64,000 nucleotides of DNA from Moringa oleifera (lineage: Eukaryota > Streptophyta > Magnoliopsida > Brassicales > Moringaceae), in the NCBI GenBank assembly GCA_021397835.1, contig JAJFZO010000575.1:3353001-3417000 (forward strand), read 5' to 3'. Below the pieces are notes generated by a model, which saw only the letters and a list, made by a program, of their open reading frames with translations, had not been told where the DNA came from and did not search any database. Below are positions 13,001 through 25,960 of the stretch, one piece after another (the first letter of the stretch is position 1; each line of letters starts with the position of its first letter). The translations under genes and the position numbers were made by a program.

Positions 13001-16000
13001 ATACACATTATTATTTGCAGGACCCAATTCTTGTTTTGGATCTTTCTTCCAATGACCATGTTTCATCATTTTGGATGGTCCATCAACAAAGCAAAAGGTA
13101 CTTGGCATTAGAGATTTTTTTTTTTTTTTTGTACATGTGCTAATGTTGATTGCTAAACTTGTTGGAGATGGTAAGCTTCGGATGTCAGATGCCTTTCTTT
13201 CTCTTTCTGTGTGTATATGGATGCATATCTTTGGTGTGTGTGTCCCCAAAAACCAAAATCAAATGAAACTTAAACTAGTGTAGACAGGATTTCAGTGAAG
13301 CTTTTTGTCTCTTCTGTCTTCTCTTCTAGTATGTCTTTGTTGATGATATTGTGCTTTCGCTTAGAGATTGTGGCTGCTCTATCCGAAAATGTGGAAGTAA
13401 CTCAGAAGCTGGCAAAATAGATGATATTTATTGGCCATTGAAAAGTGACAATGTAATCATAAAAGAAATACAAGGATATCGTACATGATCTTTACTCTGT
13501 TTCTTCATGATGATGTACTTCACAAATGTACAGAAACTTAATTGGGGTTTCGAATTTGGTGATCCATCCTTTACATGCATATGTGGAGAAACATACATTG
13601 GGAAGGAATTCCAGGGGAGTTACATATGATCTGTAGTACGGTGACTCTCAGTAATTTTTTTGCATTTGTTTGGAGAAATGGTAAGGAACAATTTGTAACT
13701 GTGTATATAGTCATGTCTAAGAATGAACTTTTGTGGATGAAAAGTTAGCTGGTTCCCTGTAATTTTGGTTATGAAAACTTTCATATATACTCCATCATTT
13801 CATTGTCATTGGTTTTGCAGGAGGTTGCGTGTCAGCATTGAACGTGATATGGGCGGCACCGGTGCTGCACCGAAGATTATAAGATTCTTTGTCCCATACT
13901 GGATTACTAATGATTCATCTTTGCGTCTAGCATATCGAGTGATGGAAATTGAACCTTCAGATAATACAGATGTAGATTCCAATTCACTATCTAGAGCTGA
14001 CAAGTCCATTAAAACAGCTTTTAGAAATCCCACATACTCCATGGAGAGGAGACAATTCAGCTCGAAGAATCTTCAAATACTTGAAGTTATTGAGGATAAT
14101 AGTCCTATCCCTAGCATGCTGTCTCCACAAGAGTCTGCTGGCCGCAGTGGGGTCATGTTGTTTCAATCCCAGAAAGATTCTTATATATCCCCACGAATTG
14201 GCATTGCTGTTGCAATTCGTCATTCTGAAATTTATGGTTCCGGAATTTCTCTTCTTCAGCTGGAAAAAAAAGTGAGTGGCTAGATGGTCAAACTTCCTGA
14301 GTATTATGTGATGGGTCTTTTCCTGCACTTTCCTCCCTTGTTGAGTTGGGTAGTTGAGGGTCCTACCTTAAATTCATTGCTCGATGCTTCTTATTGTAAT
14401 TTGCAGTGCTCATGTAAACTTAATCTTTTCTCAGGAACGTGTTGATTTGAAGGCTTTTAACTCAGATGGATCTTACTACAAGCTTTCAGCCAAATTGCAC
14501 ATGACTTCGGACAGAACAAAGGTCGAACACCATTATTTTGACACTGTTTATTTCTGCTGTATCTTATGAATGGCATCTGTACACCTTGGTACTGTTGTCA
14601 TGTAATGATAACATATCAGTCAACTGCTAAACCCCCTATTTCTTTCACTTGAAGAAACGTGGTTTTTGTTTGGACAGAGCCTAGGTCAGTGCTGCAAGGA
14701 TCTGCAACTGGCTATTCACTCAGATGCTACCAAGACTTTAAAATTGCTTACATGCATGAGGATTAACCCTAGTTAGTTCATCTTTCCAAGATTTTTCTGC
14801 CTCCCTATTTGTTTTTATTATCAAATTTTATGAAGTTTCATTCTTCTTGTACCCTGGAGGCAAACCTTGGAAGAATGCATGGTAGTTATAAATGATCCCT
14901 CTGATCTTGACATGTAGGACATTTTTGTTCTTTTTAAATGAACTTTTACTTGCAAACTAGCCTAGTTAAAGATCTGCATGGAGATCTCTTCATTTTTGGA
15001 GCTTCTTTGATCCTGCACAAATCTATCATTTCTCTGAAGCTATTTCCTGATTGACATGGAAATATAGAAACAAGAAGAGAAAAGAAAGAAAAAGTATGGA
15101 AATTTTTCTTGTCAGTCTGGATCAAATTCCTTTTAGCACATCAGTCAGTGAAACAGTAGAAGATGAAAAAGAATAACCACCATTTTAATCCTTGTAGCCA
15201 CCAGTGGTATATCAAAATGTCTATTAATATAAGTTAGTTTCATTAAGGTTCCTTTTCTGCCTTCTAAGTAACACCTGAAAACTGACGAGGATGAATGATA
15301 GAAATTTGCACATAGGGCACCTATACTTTGATTAGAATATGTAACACATGTTGACATCCAATAATAGATTATATTAGTCAAGCAATTGACTTTTGTCAAA
15401 TGATTGATATCCAGGTTGTTCATCTTCAGCCACACACCTTATTTATTAACAGGATGGGTGTTAGCCTCTGCCTGCAGCAGTGTGATTCTCAGTCAGTCGA
15501 ATGGATTAATCCCAATGATCCTCCAAAGCACTTTGGATGGCAGTCTTCTGCTATTGAATTGTTGAAGGTTTCTATACATGAATCATATATATATAATTGG
15601 CTAGATTTCTTTCTCTTTATTTAGATTAATGCATTCATGTCAACTGATGGAATTTAACTTTTCAGTTGCGGGTAGTTGGATATAAGTGGAGCACCCCATT
15701 TAGTGTTTCCAGCGAAGGTATGATGCGAATTTCTTTGTGGAAGGAAAATGAGGGTGACCAATTGCAATTGAGGGTACAAGTTAGAATTGGAGCAAAGCAT
15801 TCAAGCTACGAAGTTATCTTCCGACCAAATTCTGTCTCAAGCCCTTACAGGTTATATCTAATACCTTGATATTTGCCATATGGAAATCTTATTGTTTTAT
15901 GATTAATTATCACATCAACTCTTTCAATTAAGGTACCTGGTTCAGGTGAAATTTCTTCTACTAATCATTAGTTGATTAATGTAGAAACTGTGTAAAATAT

Positions 16001-19000
16001 ATTATGAGAAATATTAAAAGTTTATATTGAGATAGAAAATTTATTTATTTCTTGGTACAGTTGTAATTCATTGTAATTTATTTTCCTTTCTGTATGATAC
16101 TCTTTCTTTTGTTTTCTGTCAATTTTTTTCTTATTTTTGTCTATGTTATTTTCTTCTTCAAGTCTTTGTCTTTTATAAATTTTGTTAATCAACTTTATAT
16201 GAACAGGATAGAAAACCGTTCCATGTTTTCACCTGTTCGTTGTCGCCAAGTGGATGGTACTGATGATTCTTGGCAGTTTCTTCCTCCCAATGCTGCTGTT
16301 TCATTTTTCTGGGAAGATCTTGGTAGAAGACATTTATTGGAAATCCTTGCAGATGGAACTGACCCATTGAGATCAGAAAAGTATAATATTGATGAAATTG
16401 TTGATTACCAGCCCAGCAATGTGGTCAATGGACCTACAAGAGCTCTACGTGTTACTATTGTAAAGGAAGAGAAAATAAATATTGTTAAGATCAGTGACTG
16501 GATGCCGGAAATTGAACCGACAACAATCATGAGCACAAGATTGTCATCTTCTTTATCACAGTTTCCTGATGGCTCCCAGCTGCAGCAGTCACTTCCCATG
16601 TCAGATTCTGAATTTCATGTTGTTGTTGAGCTTGCTGAGCTTGGAATCTCCATCATTGACCATACACCTGAGGAGATATTGTACCTATCAGTGCAAAATC
16701 TTCTTCTAGCATATTCAACTGGCTTGGACTCTGGCCTGAGCAGGTATTGTTTGCTCGCAATCAGTTCACTGTTGCTTGGATAACCACCTTGTTGAGTTTA
16801 CTTTAATCTCTATGCAAACTCAGATGAAGTCTTCATAACCAAAAGATCTTGGGCTTGTTGGTAGTTTCTTGGAATTGAGTTGCTCTAATTTTCTATGCAA
16901 AATTTTGAGTGCCTGTCTGTCCTCTTCGATGCCACTGCTGAAAGTGCAGCCATTCACATACCTAGTAGTTGAAAGTTAACGACCCCCATTTTACTGACTC
17001 CCAAGCGTACAATTCTGCAACTTTTGATTCAGTTGCTCTTACCTTCATTTGAATCCACACACTTCCTATTCCACCAATGATATTGCAATTAGAAGTCAGA
17101 ATCATTGTATGGTCAACTTTTCAACTTATGATGGTTCATTAAATCCTGGAACCATTTGGGTGCCATTAGTTATTATGATGCTATTATTTCATGAATTCTT
17201 GGATTCTTACCCATTCTTATGCGATGGCTACAGCTTTGGTGCTTATGGTACTACCAGAATTACGTGTACTACTTTTCTCCTTTGTCTGTGTTCTTTGTTT
17301 TGCATGCTTAAATAACTTATTTTACTTAAAAATGGAGGCCAGAAGAGGTATAGCAATTAAGAATGAAACAGCGGTAGCAAGAGTTATCGTAGTGATCTGG
17401 AACAAGCTTTCATTCTTGCAGTTTTAGTTTCCATAGTTATTTCTGCTCAGGCTTCCCTTTCCTCCCAACCCCCTTTTTCTCTTGGGAGCCAAAATGGAAG
17501 GTTCAATATAACTACAAATACACTTAATTTTACTCGATATGACCACCACCTCAGCATTTAAAATTGTCATCACTGAAACACTCCCATCTTTAGTTACCAA
17601 TTATGTAGAAGCTGTAAAACTGTTGTGTTAACGTTACATATTGTTTTGTCTTACAGGTTCAAACTAAGAATGCACGGAATACAGGTTGATAACCAGTTGC
17701 CATTAACTCCAATGCCTGTTCTCTTCAGACCACAGAGAACTGGGGAAGAAACTGATTATATTTTGAAATTTTCCATGACTATGCAGTCAAATGGATCATT
17801 AGATCTTTGTGTCTATCCATATATAGGTTTCCATGTAAGCATGTCAGAGTTTAATCTGTGTGAATATTTGTGATTTATTTCTTTTTTATGGTAATTATAC
17901 TTGGCACTTTTTTGATCAGGGGCCAGATACTGTTGCATTTTTAATAAACATTCATGAACCTATTATTTGGCGCATTCACGAGATGATTCAGCAGCTCAAT
18001 GTCAGTCGATTTTATAATACACAGACAACTGCTGTTTCAGTTGATCCAATCATTCAAATCGGGTATGTGAGCACTTTTCTTCATCTGTATATTCAGATTA
18101 TGCTTTTCCAACCTGGTTCTTAGTTTGACATAGTCTACCTGGAACTACAGACTTCTCAACATCTCAGAAGTTCGATTCAGAGTGTCAATGGCTATGTCAC
18201 CTAGTCAAAGGCCAAGAGGTGTACTTGGTTTTTGGTCATCCTTGATGACTGCATTGGGAAACACTGAAAATATGCCAGTAAGTGTTGCAATTCCTCCTCC
18301 TTTGTTTCCCAATAATTCAATAGTAGTCCCCATCTATCCTTAATTAAGACCTAGGGGATTTCAACCCTTACAAAAGCCCTCTAGTTCCTCTCCCTCTATA
18401 CATGCAAAAAATCAGTGAGGGGACGAACATCATAACTTTTCTATTAGCTTTAGATATAGGAAGCCCCTTCTAAGCTTCCAACTGAACCTCAATTAACCCA
18501 GAAAGCACCTACTGTTATCTCAAAACTGGCGGCACATTCTCCCAAATTTTTTGAGTCCAACTACACCAAAGAAGAATATGATTAATTGACTTTTCTACAT
18601 TTGTTCACCATGATCTTTCCTCGTTTCTGTAAATTGTCAATAGTTAGGGGCTTACTCCACGCCACTAGGGGTTTTACCTTCTAGATCAATTTTCATGAGA
18701 ACAGTTGCCTCCCATCTTGTTGAAAATCATTTATTACCCTGAAGAAATATTTTATTGTAAATCTCTACATGTCATCCCTTTCCAAACAACTGTATCAGCA
18801 CTCTCATTATCAGATTTACTTTTTCAAAGGTATGCACCTCCCAAATCTTGAGCCTCTTTCCCAAATCTCACCTCCCAAATCACCCCATTCTCTAGCAATC
18901 TCACATTGTCACTCACTCATGCCTTCTGATTACAAGCTAAACGATACAAACTCAGAAGGTCTTCAGATAGTGGTTTATGTGCACACTAAACATTTTATGT

Positions 19001-22000
19001 CAAAATCTAACAAACCATCCCTTACCCACCTTGAAACCCACCCATGGGCCAAACTTAACGGAAACATTTCGAATCGCTTTCCCAACCCTAGTAACTTGCA
19101 GCTTCCTCCCTATCATTGTAACCCAACCACCATCCTTCACGTCATCTAGACACCACCACCTTCCTCCATAGTCTATTTAACTCCACAATAGATCTCCATA
19201 ACCATTTTCTCAAAAGCACCACATTAAAGGCCAGCACCCAGGCCTCTTGTTTCTATGGTTTCTGAATTGTTCTCTGCACTACCAAATAATATTTAAAGTG
19301 CTCTCCCAAGTTTTCCTGAAGGAACTGCCACTGCAACTTCTCTTATTTGAGTGCCAGTTCCCTTGGAATAGGAAATACAGAGAAAGTACATTGGTGAACT
19401 TGAAAGGGTGCTCTTAATTAGACCTAACCATCCACCCTTTCATTTGTACAACCTTTTCCAACCTGCAAGCTTCTTGTCGAGCCACTCCACTACCAAAGGC
19501 TCCCAGAGGCAACCCAATATGCTGAATAGGAAGTGCTCTCATCGTACACCCTAACACACTCGTCCAATGGGAATTAGTTCACTCTTCTCTGGTTCACCCT
19601 TCAAACTTCTTGGATAAGTCTGAATGACCACCCTACTGACTATATGGAACTTTGGAGCAAAAATGGCATGCAGTCATGCCACGTAATTAGTTTCTTTCAA
19701 GAAATTACCATCTCCTAGTTAGGCGTTAAACTTAGAATATATGTTGATTTGGTTCGTTTTATCTGGTCACCTGTGATTTTTGTCATGGAATGTTGGTAGC
19801 ATGAACTTTGGAGTTTGAGTGAACAACTTGCTATGATGGCAACATATGGGAAGCCTACTATATGTATGTTAATGCTTATACATGTATCCTGGGTGCACAA
19901 ATCAGGTGCCTGTACATGTATGTTTCTATGCATATGTACACACACTCATATGAATTGCTTACCATTACGTTCATATAACTCTTCTATTTTGGTCCCTAGA
20001 AACCATGTTTGAGATAAAATCACCCTTAAGGTATTCATTTGCTGGATTATCCTGAAGAGTCATTGTTATGTATGCCAAACAGGTTAGAATAAATCAAAGA
20101 TTCCATGAGAATGTTTGCATGAGGCGAAGTACTATGACTACTAATGCTATTTCAAACATCAAAAGAGATCTTCTTGGCCAGCCTCTTCGACTGCTCTCCG
20201 GTGTTGATATATTGGGCAACGCGAGCAGTGCACTTGGACATATGAGTAAAGGGGTGGCTGCATTATCCATGGACAAAAAGTTCATTCAAAGCCGTCAGAG
20301 ACAGGTTTACTACTACACTGTTTGTTATAAGTTTATCAAATGTATTGGTATCTATAAACCATTTGCCATATACATGATCCTGAAGTTCATGTGTATACTG
20401 TAGAGACCATTTATATAATAATGGGGAATTTCCATTTCAAGTATTTGTTTGCATGGGAATTTCTTCATTTTCCATCTTCAGATTTATTGTTTTGATTGAC
20501 TCAGTAGCATTGTTCTGCAATAGGTCATAGGGAGAGAGAGAAACATGTGTGCAGATGGAGGCATGCAAATATCCACCCATGCACACGCACACACCGGTAG
20601 ATAGATAGCCATATGTCCTCCTCCTAATCATTGGAAAGCTTACCATGGCTTCTGTCAAGCTTCACTTATGTTTTTCATTGCTTGAACATGCCTGTACTTT
20701 GCTACAAGTCATCTCCTTCTCTCATAAACAAGCGCTGAATTTACCATGGCTTTCAATCAGCTTCTTTTATCTCTAATATTTTAAGAATATTTGGTATGTA
20801 TTGCTGTTAAAATACTCTGTTTCAGTGCATTGTGCTACTTGCTAACTCTTGCTTTCTGTAACAGCCTTTCTCATGGATGGTTGTTTTCTTTTATTTATGT
20901 GCTTGGAATGTTCATATTTCCTGTCAATCAATTTCATCTGGCAGGAGAACAAGGGTGTAGAGGACCTTGGTGATGTCATCAGAGAGGGAGGCGGAGCACT
21001 AGCAAAAGGCTTCTTCAGAGGAGTGACTGGCATATTAACGAAACCTCTTGAAGGTGCAAAAACTTCTGGTGTTGAAGGCTTTGTCCAGGGTGTTGGAAAA
21101 GGAATTATAGGTGCTGCTGCACAACCTGTGAGTGGAGTACTGGATCTTTTATCAAAAACTACTGAAGGTGCCAATGCTGTTAGAATGAAGATAGCATCAG
21201 CAATGACTTCAGATGAGCAACTCCTCCGCAGGAGACTGCCTCGTGTAATTGGTGGCGATAATTTGCTTCGGCCGTATGATGATTACAAAGCTGAGGGACA
21301 GGTACTTTGTTAGCTCTTGTTCTGGTTGACATGCATTAATTGTTCAACTTGCTATGGGTTATTACATTGGAAGAATGCTTGTGATATGGACAATGTCAGT
21401 CGTCTAAGTTATCATGGTCAAATTGAGCACACTGAATTTTGTAATCAAGTAGATGAATAAGAGATTTTCGAGATCATTAGATAGACAGTTATCTTGTAAC
21501 CTGCATTTTGGTTTTGTTGGGAGGTATAGAACCTCTAGTTGGCCATGATTTCATACTTTTAACATATCCAGTGATGAATCAGAAATCAGTAAAAGGCTGA
21601 GGTATTTGTTTACTTTTACTTCCTCTGTCAACTATGAAACCAGTAAAAGCTTTCACGGTGTCATTCACAAGTTGTAAGGCCGCCTCTGGTATTTTCCTTG
21701 CGTTTAAATATTTCATATGCTCAAGAATGTGCATGATAAATTAGCCAAGCCTCCTATGTTAATAATAAGCACATAAAAAGGCTTGATGTTTGTACCTTCT
21801 TGATAAAAGGTTCTTTTAGTGTGGAAGGTCTTTATAGGTTTCTCAGATCTTTTTCTTGTAAATAGTTTCTATTCATAAATGGGAGGCATGCCTGTAGTGC
21901 CACTTTGAATATTTTTTCTTTTTTCTTATTAAACAAAAAGGCCTGCTGTTTAGGAAACTTGGAATGTGAATGATGTTTATGCATGTATGAATATGATTCT

Positions 22001-23595
22001 TAGCCAAAGACAATGGAGAACACAAGTAATTAAAAAATTTCTTTTGAGGAAGAAAGCGTGAGGTTATACTAACGAACGTTTAATTTATACATCAAAAGCT
22101 TTGGTTAAGTGCCTGTGGTCCTAATTCAAACATTGAGTATTTTAGCATTTGAACTTTAGGCAATGTTTGTACCCGTTCCTCTTATGAAATGCAGAAACTC
22201 ATAGTCTTGCAATTATGTGAGTTGTCACCTTTTGTTAGTACATTACACATATTTGTAGACATATTGGCCTATTTAGTATCCTTGGGTTGGCTTATACCAA
22301 AACGTTGCTTCTCTGTCAGCTCTAGTGTCTTCAGCATATATTCCACTTGAGTGAGGGATAATATATGTTGATAACTGCCTGTCATGATTGTTACTTCACA
22401 CTCACTGTTATGTCTTCTGCCATGCTTATCAATATTGCATATGTCCTGAAGTTTTTGTTCTCATGGTCATCTGCATTCTTCTACATTGTAATTCTTACAT
22501 TGTTCAATTGTTTTTTCGTTTGAAGGTCATGTTGCAGTTGGCAGAATCTGGTTCGTTTTTGGGCCAGGTTGATTTGTTTAAAGTGCGGGGAAAATTTGCC
22601 TTATCAGATGCTTACGAAGATCATTTTATGCTTCCGAAAGGGAAAATCCTTGTAGTCACTCATCGAAGAGTTATATTGTTGCAAGTAAGTTGAGTTAGGA
22701 AATAATTTATGATATCTATTTGATGTACCCATAATCACCTACTAAGAGATACAAATCATATACTCGTATTTTCTAGCAACCCTCCAACATTATTGCTCAG
22801 AGGAAGTTTAGCCCTGCAAGGGATCCATGTTCGATATTGTGGGATATATTATGGGATGACTTGGCCATGATGGAACTGACTCATGGAAAGAAAGACTATC
22901 CTAAAGCTCCACCGTCACGGCTTATAATATATCTAAAGACTAAGCCAACAGATATGAAAGAACAAATTCGTGTTGTGAAATGCAGCCCCGATACCTACCA
23001 GGCATATGAGATTTACACTTCCATAGAGCGAGCCATGAACACATATGGCCAAAACCCTTCAAAGGTTAGTTCCAATTCCATATTTTATTTTCATTGGATT
23101 CTTGGCAACGGAGTGGATGCATAGTACCTGGAAAATACTCCTCATTGTGTTGCAAGTGATGTATTATTTCATTTAAATAGCTTTTAAATATGGTCAAGAC
23201 ACTGGTCTTTGCTTCAAGTGCTGAGATGTGTCTAGAGAATTGTAAAACTCAAGTCCAAGCAGCATGAGTTTCTTCTGTGACTTCATGAAGGAGAATAAAT
23301 TATGTTTAACATTGGTACATTTGCACTTTATTTGTTAGCTTGCGTACAGACAACATGCCCCTGTGTCAAATGTGCTCAAGCATGTTTAGGGTATTTTGCC
23401 TAAAAGAGTAAGATTATTGTGTACTGAAATATTCTTGTAATCTTTCAGGAATTGCTGAAAAAGAAAGTGACAAAACCTTATTCCCCAATTGCTGAGGGTT
23501 CCACAGCCGAAGTAATCCCAAAAGATGGGTGGTCTCCCCAGCAGGTGCCTGCATCATTTCCACTGAATTCAACTTTTGGCAGCAACATCAATTGA
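1771..23595 (+). CDS. VPS13: VPS13-type bridge lipid-transfer protein, C-terminal 2,248 residues (5' part outside window)
   Basis: VPS13 proteins are rod-like bridges that move lipids between membranes at contact sites. Exons: 1771-1874, 6495-6790, 7229-7313, 7769-8470, 8581-8896, 9074-9232, 9316-9479, 9586-9766, 9864-10133, 10231-10437, 11245-11299, 11676-11806, 11971-12936, 13021-13097, 13821-14271, 14435-14521, 15415-15567, 15666-15850, 16207-16743, 17657-17834, 17920-18062, 18151-18277, 20083-20304, 20945-21301, 22526-22684, 22777-23064, 23449-23595. They sum to 6,747 nt with every phase matching, ending in TGA. Order of parts seen: Vps62/DUF946-like repeats with W-x-P...GY..LGDC motifs (residues about 135-500), a C2 domain (about 745-865), an SHR-binding region (about 1240-1560), the conserved VPS13 C-terminus and a PH-like end (about 2050-2200). 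The chorein N-terminus must lie upstream of the window. Family and domains are established knowledge; which plant paralogue it is remains uncertain, though gene neighbours favour the Arabidopsis At1g48090 lineage. Confidence 0.93.
2318..2328 (+). repeat. Target-site duplication, left copy
   Basis: CATCACAATCC directly precedes the T-run of the antisense LINE and recurs in the same orientation at 5253-5263. Confidence 0.7.
2329..5252 (-). mobile_element. 5'-truncated LINE (L1-like) inserted antisense in a VPS13 intron
   Basis: On the minus strand the element reads from a partial linker after the endonuclease (about 4.85-5.1 kb, residues like [13 protein letters not shown]), through reverse transcriptase (about 3.97-4.19 kb with [19 protein letters not shown]; about 3.43-3.64 kb with [17 protein letters not shown]), to the zinc-binding domain (about 2.7-2.83 kb, [20 protein letters not shown]). 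It ends in a 3' hairpin (2374-2390) and a poly-A tail seen as T's at 2329-2340. Stops and frameshifts break all frames. An 11 bp direct repeat, CATCACAATCC, flanks it at 2318-2328 and 5253-5263, a good target-site duplication that fixes both ends. The host intron is 1875-6494. Confidence 0.85.
5253..5263 (+). repeat. Target-site duplication, right copy
   Basis: CATCACAATCC, identical to 2318-2328, marks the truncated 5' end of the antisense LINE. Confidence 0.7.
7050..7086 (+). repeat. (TG)n microsatellite in a VPS13 intron
   Basis: About 17-18 TG units interrupted only at the edges by TA steps, within the intron 6791-7228. Confidence 0.9.
10970..11008 (+). repeat. Compound homopolymer tract C(n)-A(n)-GGGGCCCC
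   Basis: A run of about ten C's, then CA and about eighteen A's, then GGGGCCCC, inside the VPS13 intron 10438-11244. Likely length-variable, and possibly affected by sequencing error. Confidence 0.8.
18420..19650 (-). mobile_element. Degenerate LINE fragment, antisense in a VPS13 intron
   Basis: Minus-strand frames, broken by stops and shifts, give the C-terminal reverse transcriptase region at about 19.37-19.43 kb ([13 protein letters not shown]) and the zinc-binding region at about 18.52-18.64 kb (a GKIMVNKC...[12 protein letters not shown] stretch). The order is the same as in the LINE at 2329-5252 but divergence is greater. The ends are approximate and I found no target duplication. The host intron is 18278-20082. 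Confidence 0.65.
21800..21945 (+). mobile_element. LINE 3'-end fragment (UTR, hairpin, A-rich tail)
   Basis: This short stretch has CTTGTAAA at about 21854, a hairpin GGCAT/GTGCC with one wobble pair (21885-21889 and 21897-21901), then about 30 nt to an A-rich AAACAAAAA end. That layout matches the 3' ends of the LINE copies at 1-760 and 2329-5252. No coding part is visible. It lies in the VPS13 intron 21302-22525. Confidence 0.5.
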
Positions 23596-24870
23596 TTTGG
23601 AAAGGTGGTGTCTTCAGAGAACTTTCACTCAAAAACTTTGCCTTAAGTCAAGCATCAGGTAGCAGGATCACCCTGCTGAGGAATACAAAATTTAGCTCAT
23701 GTGCATGTACTTTTTGAAAGGTATAGCATTGCTGCTTGTCTTTCATCACTGCATTACTTCTGCTTCTTCTTTTCTTTAGGCTAACCAAGTTTGTTTAGCT
23801 CATGAGTGATTCTTTTAAAGCTTGTCTACCAACCCTGCTGTCATGTGAGCATAGGGAAGCTAGCTGTACCATTGCCATTTTCTGCTCATAGTTTACACTT
23901 TTGCATGGTTACCTTACTGATTTTCGAAAGCTTGACCAATTTTATCGACTGGTATTTACTGTTTTCACCCTAATGGATATGGTTTGGCAGATATGAGCTC
24001 ATGTAAAGAGGGTGCTTTTCTATAGGGATGGAGGTTAACAGGGGCTTCTCAGAGGAACATTTTGAAAGGCCTTATTTTACTTGCTGGTCCCTGCTACAAT
24101 TTTGACATACAAATAGAACAGTCTTTGAATTCAGATCAGTATGTTTATAGCATATACACAGTACAGTAATACCTCAGTCTTTTGTTAGTGGATCACAGTA
24201 AGTATAGAAATTTTTACATTTTTGTCCCAAGTATTTTAAGTATACTGTATAGTAATAGAGTTTGGCTTGTGGCAGCTGTTGGACAATTACACCATCGGGG
24301 TTGTATGTGAACTATATGATAAAATGAGTAAACATTTATGTTAAATAATTGTTCCTCTTGTATCAAGTTCATATGGATTGCAATTTTCTTGCGAAGGAAA
24401 AAACGTGAGTAATTATCTTTCTCTTTTCTTTTTTTTTTCTCGTTTTCTGTTTTGTTTCTGCAGACAGTTTTTTAATTCACATATCAAAGTGATTAGTGCA
24501 AGGTAAATAATTATTATTTTTAATTACAGGTACCAAAAAAAATATAACTCGTTAGTTCTTCAAAATGTTGTTATATTGCAAATTAGGATGTTTGATTTAG
24601 ATCATGGAAGACTTTCTTTTTTGTGATATATTTAATTTTGAAAATATAATTGATGTTAAATTTGTGTTCAGTCTATGTCTCTTTTGTTAGGTGTGAGAAG
24701 AGCTGGGCTGTGTCTGAAAGAAGTAACATAGATTTGGGAAGTATAAAACTAAGTTTTTCATCAACATTGATTAATATAAACCAAATAAATCAGGAGAAAT
24801 GGAGAGAGATGAGGAATCATTAATCACAATGGGTGTTCCTGGTGCAGGGTGCCATTTAGCCTGTTTGTAT
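23596..24870. other. VPS13 3' flank
   Basis: This is probable 3' UTR and downstream spacer of the VPS13 gene. No conserved frame or repeat was recognised. Confidence 0.6.
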
Positions 24871-25960
24871 GTATATTTTTATAGTATATCAAATTAATGA
24901 TGCAATTTGATGAAACAAGTAGATTTAAAAATTATAAATTGTATTAAATCACATTATAAAATATGATTTGATTTGATTTACTAATGTATTTTTAAAATAA
25001 ATATTAATTTATAATTACAAAAATTCAAACATTAAATATGATTAATTAAAATCATGAAATTTAAAATAAAATAAATTTTAATAATTAAAATTAAAAATTT
25101 ATCAAAGCATAAACAAATTATAACTAAAAAAAATCAAATATCGCTAACATAAAACTAATATAAAAAATATACAACATAAATCTCCTCATATAAATTTTGG
25201 TTGGATTTGATTATTTAATTTTTAAAAAAAATAAAATCACATTTATTTTTTAAACCATTCTAATTTATTAATTTTAAAACCAATTGGTTTAGCGCGTATA
25301 GATTTGTTGAACACTCTTATTAATTACATTTATTATCATACATTTCATGATACCATCACAATAAAACTCTAATAACATGTTTGATTTGTAAGAATATTAA
25401 TTTTTTTCTTATTTTATTTTATATAAAATTATTTTTTTAATATTTAGTTTATTTTTATCAAAAAATTGTAATTACTTAAAAAAATTTATTCTTTAAAAAT
25501 TTTAAATAACTATTCTGAAGTGAATTCTCGAAATTGTTATTTCATAAAAATAAAAAATTATTATATTTATTTATTCTCAATATATCTTTGATAAAAATTT
25601 TAAATTATTATCATATATATAATAATAACTTTATTTTTTATTTTTTAAATAACTTTAAAAAATAAAAATAAAAGATATGATTAACATATTATTTAATTAA
25701 TGTTATTTTTATAATAATTTACTATTATAAAATATTTATTAATTTATATTATTTTAATAAAATTTAATAAAAATTAATTAAATTATAATTAATTTAATTA
25801 AAAGATATAATAATTTTTTAAACTTATTTTAATTATTTTTTATTTTATTCTTTGATATAAAAATAAATTTATACTTTATTTAATTTTAGTAAATTAAATA
25901 TAATAATATTTATTTATTATTTTTTAAAAATATTTATTTTTTTTCACGAACGAATCATAC
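24870..25960. other. Extremely AT-rich block
   Basis: About 1.1 kb made almost wholly of A and T, with many short TTAATTAA- and AAATTTA-type palindromes and no open frame. It separates the VPS13 and galactosyltransferase genes. It could be a matrix-attachment-like region or a decayed AT-rich transposon; nothing in the sequence decides. Confidence 0.7.
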
